Positions 18,117 to 25,674 of a DNA stretch of 64,000 bases are shown here, piece by piece (positions within the stretch are counted from its first letter, which is position 1; the number at the start of each line of letters is the position of its first letter). This DNA is from Bradyrhizobium sp. CIAT3101 (GTDB taxonomy: Bacteria > Pseudomonadota > Alphaproteobacteria > Rhizobiales > Xanthobacteraceae). The position numbers were made by a program, and so were the translations under genes. Location of the stretch: assembly GCF_029714945.1 (NCBI RefSeq), contig NZ_CP121634.1, positions 2,811,001-2,875,000 on the forward strand, given 5' to 3'. The notes under the pieces are model-generated. The model worked only from the letters and a program-made list of their open reading frames with translations, did not search any database and was not told where the DNA came from.

Positions 18117-18542
18117 TCACGTCGATGTGGCAACGTAGGGAATGCTGGCCACGAGAGCGGCCACCAGCACCGCGTTGCAGAGCATTCCGCTCCAATGCAA
18201 ACGACGTAGCTGGCGCACCGCGTCCGCATTGCCCGCATCTCTGGCGCTGAGCTGATCGTCCATCTGGCGTATGAACCACGGGCGTCCCCAGATCGCGAGG
18301 GCCGCGATCAGGCCGATGCCTGCTGCGAACAGCGGTCGTCCCGCGAAGATGAAAGCCACCGTCCCGATGATGCCGGCCACGCTAATCATCCTGAACTGGA
18401 TGTTGAACATCCCGCGCAGCAGCTGCGTCACCGGCGGGATGTCGAGCTTGACCAGCAGGAAAGCGGGCGAGGCCAGCAGGAAATAGCCCATCGGGAAAAG
18501 CAGGATGACCAGGGCGGCCACGGCGACGGCATCGGGTCTCAT
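18117..18542 (-). CDS. Small integral membrane protein
   Basis: About 141 residues with four hydrophobic segments: VAALVILLFPMGYFLLASPAF, MISVAGIIGTVAFIFAG, LFAAGIGLIAALAIW and MLCNAVLVAALVASIPYV. No known domain. The start is placed at MRPDAVAV, because the upstream codons are basic and poorly supported. It reads convergently with the AraC gene. Function unknown. Confidence 0.6.
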   Translation of the reverse strand: MRPDAVAVAALVILLFPMGYFLLASPAFLLVKLDIPPVTQLLRGMFNIQFRMISVAGIIGTVAFIFAGRPLFAAGIGLIAALAIWGRPWFIRQMDDQLSARDAGNADAVRQLRRLHWSGMLCNAVLVAALVASIPYVATST

Positions 18543-18623
18543 GCGAGCGGCCTTTCTCGTCCCTGACGGCAAGAGGCTTCCGGTTGTACCGTCCGATCAT
18601 AGCTCGCAAATGCGTTCCCGACA

Positions 18624-19664
18624 CTAGGCTTTGGTCGGATGCGAAGGGGGCGAACCACCTTTCCGCATCACGCGCTGCCAGACGATATCGGTCAGGGCAA
18701 CCGCGATGAGGCCAAACGCGCCGCCGATGATCACATTGGCGACGCGCTCCTCCGCAATGCCGCTGGCGCCGCCGGCAAAGGATGCGGCGAGCGCGATGAA
18801 GAAGCAGCGCAGGCCGAAGCCGACGATATAGCGGGAGAACGAGATCAGCGTCAGTGTGGCTGCGAGAACCGCAAACGCATAGCCGACGCGGTTCTGCGGC
18901 AGTGCGAGACCGGCGAGGAAGCCCGAGGGCACACCGACGAAGGCGCCGATGGCGCGTTGCTTCAGCTTGTCGGTGGAGGCCGAGAGATCGCCGACCACGA
19001 CGCTCGCGGCCGACCACATCACCCATTGTCCCTGCGCAAGGTCGAGGATCTCGACCAGCGCCGCCGCGGCGAACACCGCCATGGCGGTGGCCGCTGCGGG
19101 CAGCGTCCACTCGGCCGCAGGCGGCCCGAACGAGGTCGCGGCATTGCCGCGCCGCCGCTGATCGTAAACCTGGATGGCGCAGACCAGCGCCAGTGCAACC
19201 GGCGAGGAGACGATGATGATGCCGGCATGCCGCAGCGCCTCCGAGGCGCTCACGCCTTCGCGCACCTCGCAGGCGAGGTAGACGGCCGGAATGAACACCC
19301 AATTGCCGAGCGTACGAAAATGCTCGCCGTAACGTGTCACCGCCACCGCGAGGAAGCCGGCAAGCGCGGTCAGAACCACGAACAGCGGTTTGATCGGGGC
19401 GGCGAGGAAGAGCGCCGCAAACGTCACGAGTATCACCAGATAATGCCATGCGACCACTTTGGGCGGAAAATGCTGCCGCAGAGCCGGAATCAGCAGCGAC
19501 ACCGCGATCAGTCCCAAATTCAGGAGCGCCGTCTCGCGCGAGATGAACCAGGCGGCCACGAACGGGCCGACGACGATCAGTGCGCGCAACAGCTCGCTGC
19601 TTTTGATCTCGCGGGCGAGGAGATCGCGGAGGCTAGAGGAGGGCGGGGTGGTCGGGGCGTTCAC
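18624..19664 (-). CDS. FUSC-family membrane protein
   Basis: A 346-residue protein with two blocks of membrane helices separated by a hydrophilic middle, like the FUSC/aromatic-acid exporter group. Visible segments are LLRALIVVGPFVAAWFIS, LVILVTFAALFLAAPI, VASVVVGDLSASTDKLKQRAIGAFVG and VIIGGAFGLIAVALTDIVW. FUSC relatives include fusaric acid and p-hydroxybenzoate efflux proteins, but the substrate here is not indicated. It lies 81 bases upstream of the small membrane gene on the same strand. Confidence 0.7.
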   Translation of the reverse strand: MNAPTTPPSSSLRDLLAREIKSSELLRALIVVGPFVAAWFISRETALLNLGLIAVSLLIPALRQHFPPKVVAWHYLVILVTFAALFLAAPIKPLFVVLTALAGFLAVAVTRYGEHFRTLGNWVFIPAVYLACEVREGVSASEALRHAGIIIVSSPVALALVCAIQVYDQRRRGNAATSFGPPAAEWTLPAAATAMAVFAAAALVEILDLAQGQWVMWSAASVVVGDLSASTDKLKQRAIGAFVGVPSGFLAGLALPQNRVGYAFAVLAATLTLISFSRYIVGFGLRCFFIALAASFAGGASGIAEERVANVIIGGAFGLIAVALTDIVWQRVMRKGGSPPSHPTKA

Positions 19665-19985
19665 GGGGCACCGTCGTCAAATGAGACGTATGCATAGCAC
19701 GGGAGCAGCCTCCTGACTTCGGTGTGCGAGCCAACAGTCTCGCCACACCCTCGCCGTCATCGCCCGGCTTGCCGCTTTCGCTGAAGCTTCGGCGCGCCGA
19801 GCGCCTTTGTGGGCCTCGGCGTAGCCTTGGCGGAGCCGGGACCGGGCGATCCAGTACGCCGAGACGGCAGAGATTGAATCGAGAAGCTGCGGCGTACTGG
19901 ATGCCCGCCCCAGTGCGCAATTGCGCACAAGGCGGGGCATGACAGCGGAGAGTGGCGCGGCACCGGGGCGGTTCGCGTCCGGCTC
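19665..19985. other. Gene-free spacer holding a palindromic repeat
   Basis: No supported gene in 320 bases. Most of the right half is the repeat at 19849-19940. The left part shows nothing recognisable beyond the FUSC upstream region. Confidence 0.5.
19849..19940. repeat. Double palindromic intergenic element
   Basis: First hairpin: ATCCAGTACGCCG (19849-19861) and CGGCGTACTGGAT (19890-19902), perfect 13-base arms. Next comes GTGCGCAATTGCGCAC (19913-19928), a perfect 16-base palindrome flanked by imperfect ATGCCCGCC/GGCGGGGCAT arms. The form matches repeats common in Bradyrhizobium spacers. Confidence 0.65.
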
Positions 19986-20912
19986 TCACCGCTGAATGAT
20001 CTTCGTCCAGACGTCGCCGAGGATCGCCGGCTCGCGCGGCGACAGATAGGTCAGGCCGGCTTGCTTGCCGAATTCGGCGATCTTGCCCTCGGCCGCGAGA
20101 TCCGTGAGCGCCTTGTTGACGGCCTCGATCAAAGCGGGATCACTGCCGAGCCCGACATAGCCGCGATTGGCCCCGATCGGATAATAATAGCCGGAGCCTG
20201 ATATCGCAGTGTCCGGATGCGCGGCGCGGTGGGCGTCGTAGCGGGCGAGATCGATCAGGGTCGCATCATAATCGCCGCGATCGAGCGCGCCGAGAAGGTC
20301 GTCGCGGGCGGGCACGAGATGGGTGATGTTGTCGATCAGCCGTCCCTTGTCGAAGGTCATCAGGATGGCGTCGCCGAGCGATCCGCTTTCGATGGCGAGG
20401 CGCAGGCCTGCGAGGTCGCCGATATCGTTGATCTTGCGGTCGCGCGCCTTCGGCCCGAGCACCACCGTCATCGGCGAATAGACGTAAGGCCGGGTCGGAG
20501 CAAGTTCGCCGAGCGAGACGCGGCGGCGCCGGTCATCGCGCGTGGCGCCTGCGAAATCCGGTAGGCGCGCCGTCGGCACGCCGGGCTTGACGAGGGAATC
20601 CGTTGTCAGCGCGTAGCCGCCGACCAGCGAGCAACGGCCGTCGGACAGCAGCGCATTGGTTTCGAGCTGCGGGCTCGAATCTTCATCCAGCTTGCTCTCG
20701 AACCACTGGATCCTGAGCGGGCGCCCCATCCGGTCCGCGATCGCCTGCGCCAGCAGCACGTCGAAGCCCGAGTCCGGCTTGCCGCGGTGATGCGCCGAGA
20801 GCGGCGGCCGGTCCTTGTCAAGGCAGACACTGAGGGGATCTGCCGCCCACGCCACCGTTGTCGAAGCCGCAAGCGTCGCGACGAGACCGAGTGCTGCCAG
20901 CCGACCTCTCAT
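19986..20912 (-). CDS. xoxJ: XoxJ-like periplasmic binding protein
   Basis: A 308-residue family 3 solute-binding-fold protein with signal peptide (MRGRLAALGLVATLAASTTVAWA), opening LSVCLDKDRPPLSAHHRG. In methylotrophs, XoxJ/MxaJ proteins are encoded beside the dehydrogenase and cytochrome genes and are thought to help activate or mature the enzyme rather than import a solute. Its ATG overlaps the stop of the preceding cytochrome gene (ATGA). It is the third gene of a dehydrogenase-cytochrome-XoxJ operon reading from 22939. Confidence 0.85.
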   Translation of the reverse strand: MRGRLAALGLVATLAASTTVAWAADPLSVCLDKDRPPLSAHHRGKPDSGFDVLLAQAIADRMGRPLRIQWFESKLDEDSSPQLETNALLSDGRCSLVGGYALTTDSLVKPGVPTARLPDFAGATRDDRRRRVSLGELAPTRPYVYSPMTVVLGPKARDRKINDIGDLAGLRLAIESGSLGDAILMTFDKGRLIDNITHLVPARDDLLGALDRGDYDATLIDLARYDAHRAAHPDTAISGSGYYYPIGANRGYVGLGSDPALIEAVNKALTDLAAEGKIAEFGKQAGLTYLSPREPAILGDVWTKIIQR

Positions 20913-21253
20913 GGCTTCCTCCGGCTCGAGATGAAGGCCCAGAGATCGCCGATCTCGTCATCGTTGAGGATGTCGCCCCAGGGCGGCATCTTGTTGTTCT
21001 TGCCGTTCTTCACGGTGGTGACGAAGCGCGTCCTGTCGTCGGGAAAGGCGCGCAGGTCCGGCGTGACGGTGCCGGAATTCATCATGTTGGGGCCGTGGCA
21101 GTGCGAGCATTTTTCGGCATAGGTCGACTTGCCGTGGTCGATCTGCGCCTGCACCGGATTGCCGTTCGAATCATCCGCGGCACGAACGGTCGCCGCAAGC
21201 GCGACCGTCAGCACCGCGACGGTGGCGAGGATCGCCACCGTCCTGTGAGCCAT
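20909..21253 (-). CDS. xoxG: XoxG-like c-type cytochrome
   Basis: Small monohaem cytochrome c, 114 residues from MAHRTVAILA. It has a signal peptide, haem site Cys49-Ser-His-Cys52-His53 (EKCSHCHGP) and a candidate axial Met in NNKMPPWGD. It is the probable electron acceptor for the dehydrogenase encoded 21 bases upstream. The start at 21253 is preferred over 21262 because the leader begins cleanly there. Confidence 0.87.
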   Translation of the reverse strand: MAHRTVAILATVAVLTVALAATVRAADDSNGNPVQAQIDHGKSTYAEKCSHCHGPNMMNSGTVTPDLRAFPDDRTRFVTTVKNGKNNKMPPWGDILNDDEIGDLWAFISSRRKP

Positions 21254-21274
21254 GTCTCTCAACGTGTCTTGCCG

Positions 21275-22939
21275 TTACTGCTTCACCGCAAAGACCCAGA
21301 GCGAGCCGCCCGGCGGCACCTGGGCCAGCCGCTCGTCGCCGGAGAACAGCGAGTAGACGCCGCCATAGCCGCTGGTGACGGCGATGTACTGCACGCCGTC
21401 CTGCTGCCAGGTCACCGGCTGTCCCTCGATGCCGGAGCCGGTCTGGAACTGCCAGAGCTTCTTGCCGCTGTCGGCATCGAAGGCCTCGAACTCGCCGGTC
21501 AGCGCGCCCGTGAACACGACGCCGCCCGCAGTCGACAGGACGCCGGAGAAGCGCGGGATATCGCTTGCCGCCTCCCACTTCGCCTTGCCGGTCATCGGAT
21601 CGATCGCCTTCAGATGGCCGCGCGCGCCGTCACCCCATTCCCAGGGATCGGTCAGGTCCATGCCGAGATAAAATTCACCCTGCTTGAAGGTGGCCGGCTC
21701 CGACTTGTACCTGCCGCCGAAGGCGAGCGTGTTGGCGTAGGCGAGGCCGGTCTGCGGGTTGAACGACATCGGCTCCCAGTTCTTGCCGCCGAGGATCGAC
21801 GGATAGATGGTGACCTTCTTGCCGTCGCGCGCATCCTTGACGACGTCGGTCTCGATCGGACGGCCGGTCTTCAGATCGACGCCGGTTGCCCAATTCACCT
21901 TCACGTAAGGATTGGCCGCGAGCACTTTTCCGTTGGTGCGATCGAGCACGTAGAAGAAGCCGTTGCGGTTGGCATCCATCAGCACCTTGGTCGGCTTGCC
22001 CTCGACGTTCATGTCGGCGAGGACCATTTCGGCCACCGAGTCATAGTCGAACGGATTGTTCGGCGAGAACTGGTAGTGCCACTTGATCTTGCCGGTCTTG
22101 GGATCCATCGCCAGCACGGAGCAGGTGTAGAGATTGTCGCCGGGCCGCACGGCCGCGTTGAACGGGCCGGGATTGCCGATGCCCCAATAGACCGTGTTCA
22201 GCTCGGGATCATAGGAGCCCGTGATCCAGGTCGAGCCGCCGCCGAGCTTCCAGGTGTCGCCCTTCCAGGTGTCGCCGCCGGGCTCGTCCGGTGAGGGGAT
22301 CGAATTGGTGCGCCAGAGATGCTTGCCCGTTGCCGGATCCCAGCCATCGATGAAGCCGCGGGTGCCGAATTCGGCGCCGGAGATACCGGTGATGACGACA
22401 CCGTCCGCGACCAGCGGCGCCACCGTCATCGAATAGCCTTCCTTGATGTCGGCCGCCTTCTGCCGCCACAGCTCCTTGCCGTCCTTGGCGTCGATCGCGA
22501 TCACGTTGGCGTCGAGCGTGGTGCGGAACAGCTTGCCGTCGAACAGGGCGGCACCGCGATTGATGATGCCGCAGCAGACGATGCGCGGCGTCTCCGCCGG
22601 ATATTCGATCTTGGATTTCCAGATCTGCTTGCCGGTCTTGGCGTCGACCGCCATGGTCGCGTTGTGGGAGGTCACGTAGATCACGCCCTGGTACACCAGC
22701 GGCTGCGATTCCTCGCTGCGATCGTCGTTGAAGGAATAATTCCAGACCGGGACGAGGTTCTTGACGGTGTCCTTGTTGATCTGGTTCAGCGTCGAGAAGC
22801 GCTGCAGATTGTAGCCCATCCCGTAGTTCAGAACGTTCGACGTATCGGTTGCGCCCTTGACCAACTGATCGGTCGTTTGTGCGCTCGCAACCGAGCATGC
22901 GGATATGACGAGGCTCGCGGCCATCGCAAAGCGTTTCAT
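21275..22939 (-). CDS. PQQ-dependent alcohol dehydrogenase, lanthanide type
   Basis: A periplasmic quinoprotein of 554 residues, shorter than XoxF. It has a signal peptide (MKRFAMAASLVISACSVASAQ), vicinal Cys122-Cys123 (RIVCCGIINRG), Glu190 (SGAEFGT), Asn256 (GIGNPGPF) and catalytic Asp298 with lanthanide Asp300 in PFDYDSVAE. It heads an operon with XoxG-like and XoxJ-like genes, so it has its own complete accessory set separate from the xoxF gene. GGAGG lies five or six bases before ATG 22939. Its substrate may be ethanol or another short alcohol, judging from divergence from XoxF; that is inference. Confidence 0.92.
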   Translation of the reverse strand: MKRFAMAASLVISACSVASAQTTDQLVKGATDTSNVLNYGMGYNLQRFSTLNQINKDTVKNLVPVWNYSFNDDRSEESQPLVYQGVIYVTSHNATMAVDAKTGKQIWKSKIEYPAETPRIVCCGIINRGAALFDGKLFRTTLDANVIAIDAKDGKELWRQKAADIKEGYSMTVAPLVADGVVITGISGAEFGTRGFIDGWDPATGKHLWRTNSIPSPDEPGGDTWKGDTWKLGGGSTWITGSYDPELNTVYWGIGNPGPFNAAVRPGDNLYTCSVLAMDPKTGKIKWHYQFSPNNPFDYDSVAEMVLADMNVEGKPTKVLMDANRNGFFYVLDRTNGKVLAANPYVKVNWATGVDLKTGRPIETDVVKDARDGKKVTIYPSILGGKNWEPMSFNPQTGLAYANTLAFGGRYKSEPATFKQGEFYLGMDLTDPWEWGDGARGHLKAIDPMTGKAKWEAASDIPRFSGVLSTAGGVVFTGALTGEFEAFDADSGKKLWQFQTGSGIEGQPVTWQQDGVQYIAVTSGYGGVYSLFSGDERLAQVPPGGSLWVFAVKQ

Positions 22940-23272
22940 CCGTTCCTCCCAATATGCGCGCCTTTTGACGCTGCGATTGCAACACTCCGCCCGAAAGCAA
23001 AACCCGTCAATACGAAAGTCGAACGCGCGCTGCCGATAGTTTGGACGCCAGATGCCAGGCTTGATGCGGTAATCTTCGAAGAATTCTGCTCGTCTTGCGC
23101 GAATGCGCTGCATCAATTTCCACGGCGCGAAGATTGACGCAGCGCGAGAATTTCAGCGCGGCGCCGGTTTCGTCGCGGTGACCATGGCAATTCGGCTTGA
23201 ACCGCGGCCGGCTTGCGGACTTATGTTGTCGCGAGCCTGCGCGAATCGGGGCTCATGATGAGGGAGGTCAAA
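22940..23272. other. Divergent promoter region between the PQQ dehydrogenase operon and lanM
   Basis: 330 bases without a gene. It contains the ribosome sites of both neighbours: GGGAGGAACGG for the dehydrogenase on the minus strand and AGGGAGG at 23261-23267 for lanM. Coregulation from this shared region is likely. No inverted repeat long enough to call was seen. Confidence 0.45.
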
Positions 23273-23665
23273 ATGATATCGCGTCGCTCAGTTGCGCTTG
23301 CGCTCACGTTCGCCGTGCTCTCCGGTCCGGCCTGGTCGGCATCCGGCGGCGCGGTCAAGATGTTCGACACCGACAATGACGGCACGCTCGATCTGGCCGA
23401 GGTGAAGAAGGCCGCCGCCGCGCTGTTCGCAAAGCTCGATCCCGATCATGACGGGACGCTCGACATGCGCGAATTGCGCGGACGGTTAACGGCGAAAGAA
23501 CTCGCCGCCGCCGACCCCGATCACGATGGCACGCTGACGCTCGATGAATATCTTGCAGTTGTGGAGCAGCGCTTCAACGCGGCGAATCCCGACAAGGATG
23601 GAACGCTGGATGCGAAGGAGCTGAACTCGCGCGCCGGCCGCGCATTGCTGCGCTTGTTGCGTTGA
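23273..23665 (+). CDS. lanM: Lanmodulin-like periplasmic lanthanide-binding protein
   Basis: A 130-residue exported protein: signal peptide (MISRRSVALALTFAVLSGPAWSA), then four 12-residue EF-hand loops at residues 32-43, 56-67, 81-92 and 105-116. Loops 2 to 4 carry proline at position 2 (DPDHDGTLDMRE, DPDHDGTLTLDE, NPDKDGTLDAKE). The linkers are 12, 13 and 12 residues. Both traits are hallmarks of lanmodulin, which binds lanthanides with picomolar affinity. The fourth loop starts with Asn, as in the Methylorubrum protein. Loop 1 has Thr instead of Pro at position 2, and loop 3 has Thr at position 9. The start at 23273 follows AGGGAGG. It diverges from a lanthanide-type dehydrogenase and precedes pqqA. 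Confidence 0.92.
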   Translation: MISRRSVALALTFAVLSGPAWSASGGAVKMFDTDNDGTLDLAEVKKAAAALFAKLDPDHDGTLDMRELRGRLTAKELAAADPDHDGTLTLDEYLAVVEQRFNAANPDKDGTLDAKELNSRAGRALLRLLR

Positions 23666-23707
23666 GCACAGCCGCGCTTGACTGGGAGCGAAGGCGGTTT
23701 GCCCGAG

Positions 23708-23741
23708 AGTGAACTGTGCGCGTCCCGCGCGACAGTTCGCT
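23708..23741 (+). terminator. Hairpin after lanM
   Basis: AGTGAACTGTGCGCG (23708-23722) pairs imperfectly with GCGCGACAGTTCGCT (to 23741). No T-run. It may stop or stabilise the lanM transcript ahead of pqqA. Confidence 0.45.
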
Positions 23742-23836
23742 GTGTTCGTGGTCCGATTCCAGGCTTGCGCCGTGACTGACGCAGCCCTAGGTTTTGCCCG
23801 GCGCGATGTCGCGCTCAATCCCTGGGGAGACCCCGA

Positions 23837-23917
23837 ATGGCCTGGAAAGCTCCGAAGATCGTGGAAGTGCCGGTCGGCATGGAAATCAACATGTACGCCT
23901 GCGCTGCGCGCAAGTAA
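23837..23917 (+). CDS. pqqA: PqqA, peptide precursor of pyrroloquinoline quinone
   Basis: A 26-codon gene. The peptide starts MAWKAPKIVEVPVG and ends MEINMYACAARK. The Glu and Tyr separated by three residues (E-I-N-M-Y) are the two residues joined to make PQQ. The surrounding VPVGMEINMY pattern is typical of alphaproteobacterial PqqA. GGGGAGA lies 6-12 bases before ATG 23837. The pqqBCDE genes are not in the window, so this is an orphan copy placed between lanM and an outer-membrane protein gene. It would supply cofactor precursor for the quinoproteins around it. Confidence 0.88.
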   Translation: MAWKAPKIVEVPVGMEINMYACAARK

Positions 23918-23977
23918 GACTGACGACCTGCCGCGGCTTTGATGGCGTGGGCCATCGAAGCCGTGGTAGTGTTCGTG

Positions 23978-24853
23978 ATGCGCATTGGAGCTCACACAAT
24001 CCGGACGGCGATCGCGTGCACGCTCACGCTCACGCTTCTGCCAATGTGCGCCAGGGCCGAAGAGGGCTTCGATACCGAGCATATCTTTGGCTTCATGATC
24101 GGCAGTGATGTCGGCAATCCCGGCGAGCGCGAATTCCAGACCCAGACGACGGGACGCTTCGGCAAGGGCGGCGGCACCTATCGCGCCCTCGGCCAGGAGG
24201 TCGAGATCGAAATCGTGCCGTTGCCCAATTTTCGCGTCGAGGTCGGCGGCACCGCGACGCTGCACGACATCACCGGCGTCCCCGATATCGATGACCGCCG
24301 CCAGTTCAATTTCCAGGGCCTCTCGCTCGACCTGCGTTATCGTCTGCTCGATCGCGAGAAGGCGCCATTCGGGATGACGATCGCCGCCGAGACCCATGGC
24401 GATCGCATCGATGAGGTCAGCGGCGCCAAGGGACGGATGTACGGCACCGACTTCACGCTCGCCTTCGATCGCGAGCTGATCCCGAATTTTGTCATCGGCG
24501 CGCTCAATTTGATCTACCAGCCCGAATGGGCGCGGTTCGAGGTGAGCGGGCTGTCCGAGAAGAGCTCCACCATCGGTGCCGCCGTCGCCGGCATGGTGCG
24601 CGTGCGGCCGAATTTCCTGCTCGGCGGCGAGATGCGCTACTTCCGCCAGTATGAAGGTATCGGCCTTGGCGAGTTCTCAGGACAAGCCCTGTTCGTCGGA
24701 CCGACCGCCTATTTCCAGCTCTCCGAGCAATCGCGGCTCACCTTGAGCTGGAGCATGCAGGCCTGGGGCCGACCGGCCGGATCCGGGGCCAATCTCGATC
24801 TCGTCAATTTCGAACGGCACCAGGCGCGGGTGGTGTTCGGGATCAACTTCTAG
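23978..24853 (+). CDS. Outer-membrane beta-barrel protein of unknown role
   Basis: About 291 residues from ATG 23978. It has a signal peptide (MRIGAHTIRTAIACTLTLTLLPMCARA), then alternating polar and hydrophobic strands (FRVEVGGTATLHD, LSLDLRYRLLD, FLLGGEMRYFRQYEG, SRLTLSWSMQAWG). It ends in a C-terminal phenylalanine (ARVVFGINF), the usual barrel assembly signal. No specific porin family is recognised. It follows pqqA by 60 bases and could be cotranscribed with it, which suggests a link to lanthanide or alcohol metabolism. Confidence 0.72.
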   Translation: MRIGAHTIRTAIACTLTLTLLPMCARAEEGFDTEHIFGFMIGSDVGNPGEREFQTQTTGRFGKGGGTYRALGQEVEIEIVPLPNFRVEVGGTATLHDITGVPDIDDRRQFNFQGLSLDLRYRLLDREKAPFGMTIAAETHGDRIDEVSGAKGRMYGTDFTLAFDRELIPNFVIGALNLIYQPEWARFEVSGLSEKSSTIGAAVAGMVRVRPNFLLGGEMRYFRQYEGIGLGEFSGQALFVGPTAYFQLSEQSRLTLSWSMQAWGRPAGSGANLDLVNFERHQARVVFGINF

Positions 24854-24958
24854 CAAAGCGGGTTCCCCGCCTGCTCCTCACGCCGGATTGAAACTTCCGG
24901 CTCTTCGGGACGTATCCCTTTGTGCTAGTCTGAAGTGCTCTCGCGCAAGGATCCCGGC

Positions 24959-25168
24959 ATGAATCCGATCGACCTGGTGGTGACTGTGTGTGCGGTGCTC
25001 TCGCCTGCGACCTGCGAGGAGCAGCATCTGGTGTTCAACTTTGGCGGTTCGCCGGCGCAATGCTCGATGGCCGCACCGCCCTATATCGCGCAATGGGTCG
25101 GTGAGCATCCGAAGTGGCAGGCCGTGCGCTGGCGTTGCGAATATCCGCACCCGAACGACAAGGCCTGA
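24959..25168 (+). CDS. Conserved small cysteine-containing protein
   Basis: 69 residues starting MNPIDLVVTVCAVLSPATCEEQHLVF and ending RWRCEYPHPNDKA. Four cysteines and an aromatic-rich end suggest a compact disulfide or metal fold. Similar small proteins are common in rhizobia but have no assigned function. There is no cleavable signal peptide, although the N-terminus is mildly hydrophobic. Confidence 0.62.
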   Translation: MNPIDLVVTVCAVLSPATCEEQHLVFNFGGSPAQCSMAAPPYIAQWVGEHPKWQAVRWRCEYPHPNDKA

Positions 25169-25180
25169 CGCGCTACTCTA

Positions 25181-25296
25181 AGCTCCTCATGGTGAGGAGC
25201 GCGGAACGCGCGTCTCGAACCGTGCAGGCCCCGCTGCTGCAGCCGGGCCTTTCATCCTTCGAGATGCCGCTGCGCGGCTCCTCAGGATGAGGAGCA
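25181..25296. repeat. Inverted intergenic repeat with GAGGAGC ends
   Basis: Starts GCTCCTCATGGTGAGGAGC (self-complementary hairpin) and ends GCTCCTCAGGATGAGGAGC, with CATCCTTCGAGATGCCGC inside. The paired short hairpins match a well-known rhizobial spacer-repeat style. It separates the small conserved gene from the convergent exported protein gene. Confidence 0.6.
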
Positions 25297-25300
25297 GGAG

Positions 25301-25648
25301 CTACTTCGTGCAGTCCTTCAAATCCTTATCCGCAATCGAGAACACCGCATCGGCCTTGATCTCGATGTCACGGACCACGCACTGCCGTGAATTGGGATAG
25401 CTGACCTTGGCGTCGTAGCGGCCGGGCTCGACGCCGGTGATGCGCAGCCGCTCGTCGTGGTCGACCTCCTTGTCCTTGTCGTTCAGGCACTGGTTCGGGC
25501 CCCAATCTGTCTTGCCGCTAGGTGCGAGCTGGAAGCCGGAGATCGTCTCGCTGGTCAAATTCCAGAGCCGGATGCCTTTGCCCTTGGTCTGCGCGGCGGC
25601 CTCGCCGGCACACGCCAACACCGCGATCAAAACGAGACACCAACGCAT
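25301..25648 (-). CDS. Small exported protein of unknown function
   Basis: 115 residues: signal peptide (MRWCLVLIAVLACAGEAAAQ), then a compact beta-rich domain (IRLWNLTSETISGFQLAPSGKTDWGPNQC) with cysteines at NQCLND, RQCVVRD and KDCTK. No named family recognised. It lies 26 bases downstream of the pentapeptide-repeat gene on the same strand. Confidence 0.68.
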   Translation of the reverse strand: MRWCLVLIAVLACAGEAAAQTKGKGIRLWNLTSETISGFQLAPSGKTDWGPNQCLNDKDKEVDHDERLRITGVEPGRYDAKVSYPNSRQCVVRDIEIKADAVFSIADKDLKDCTK

Positions 25649-25674
25649 CAGCCAGTCCTCCCAATAACGCGCCG

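Noticed and set aside
20858..22294. 478-residue plus-strand open frame
   Set aside because: Antisense of the second PQQ dehydrogenase and the XoxG/XoxJ genes; no domain.
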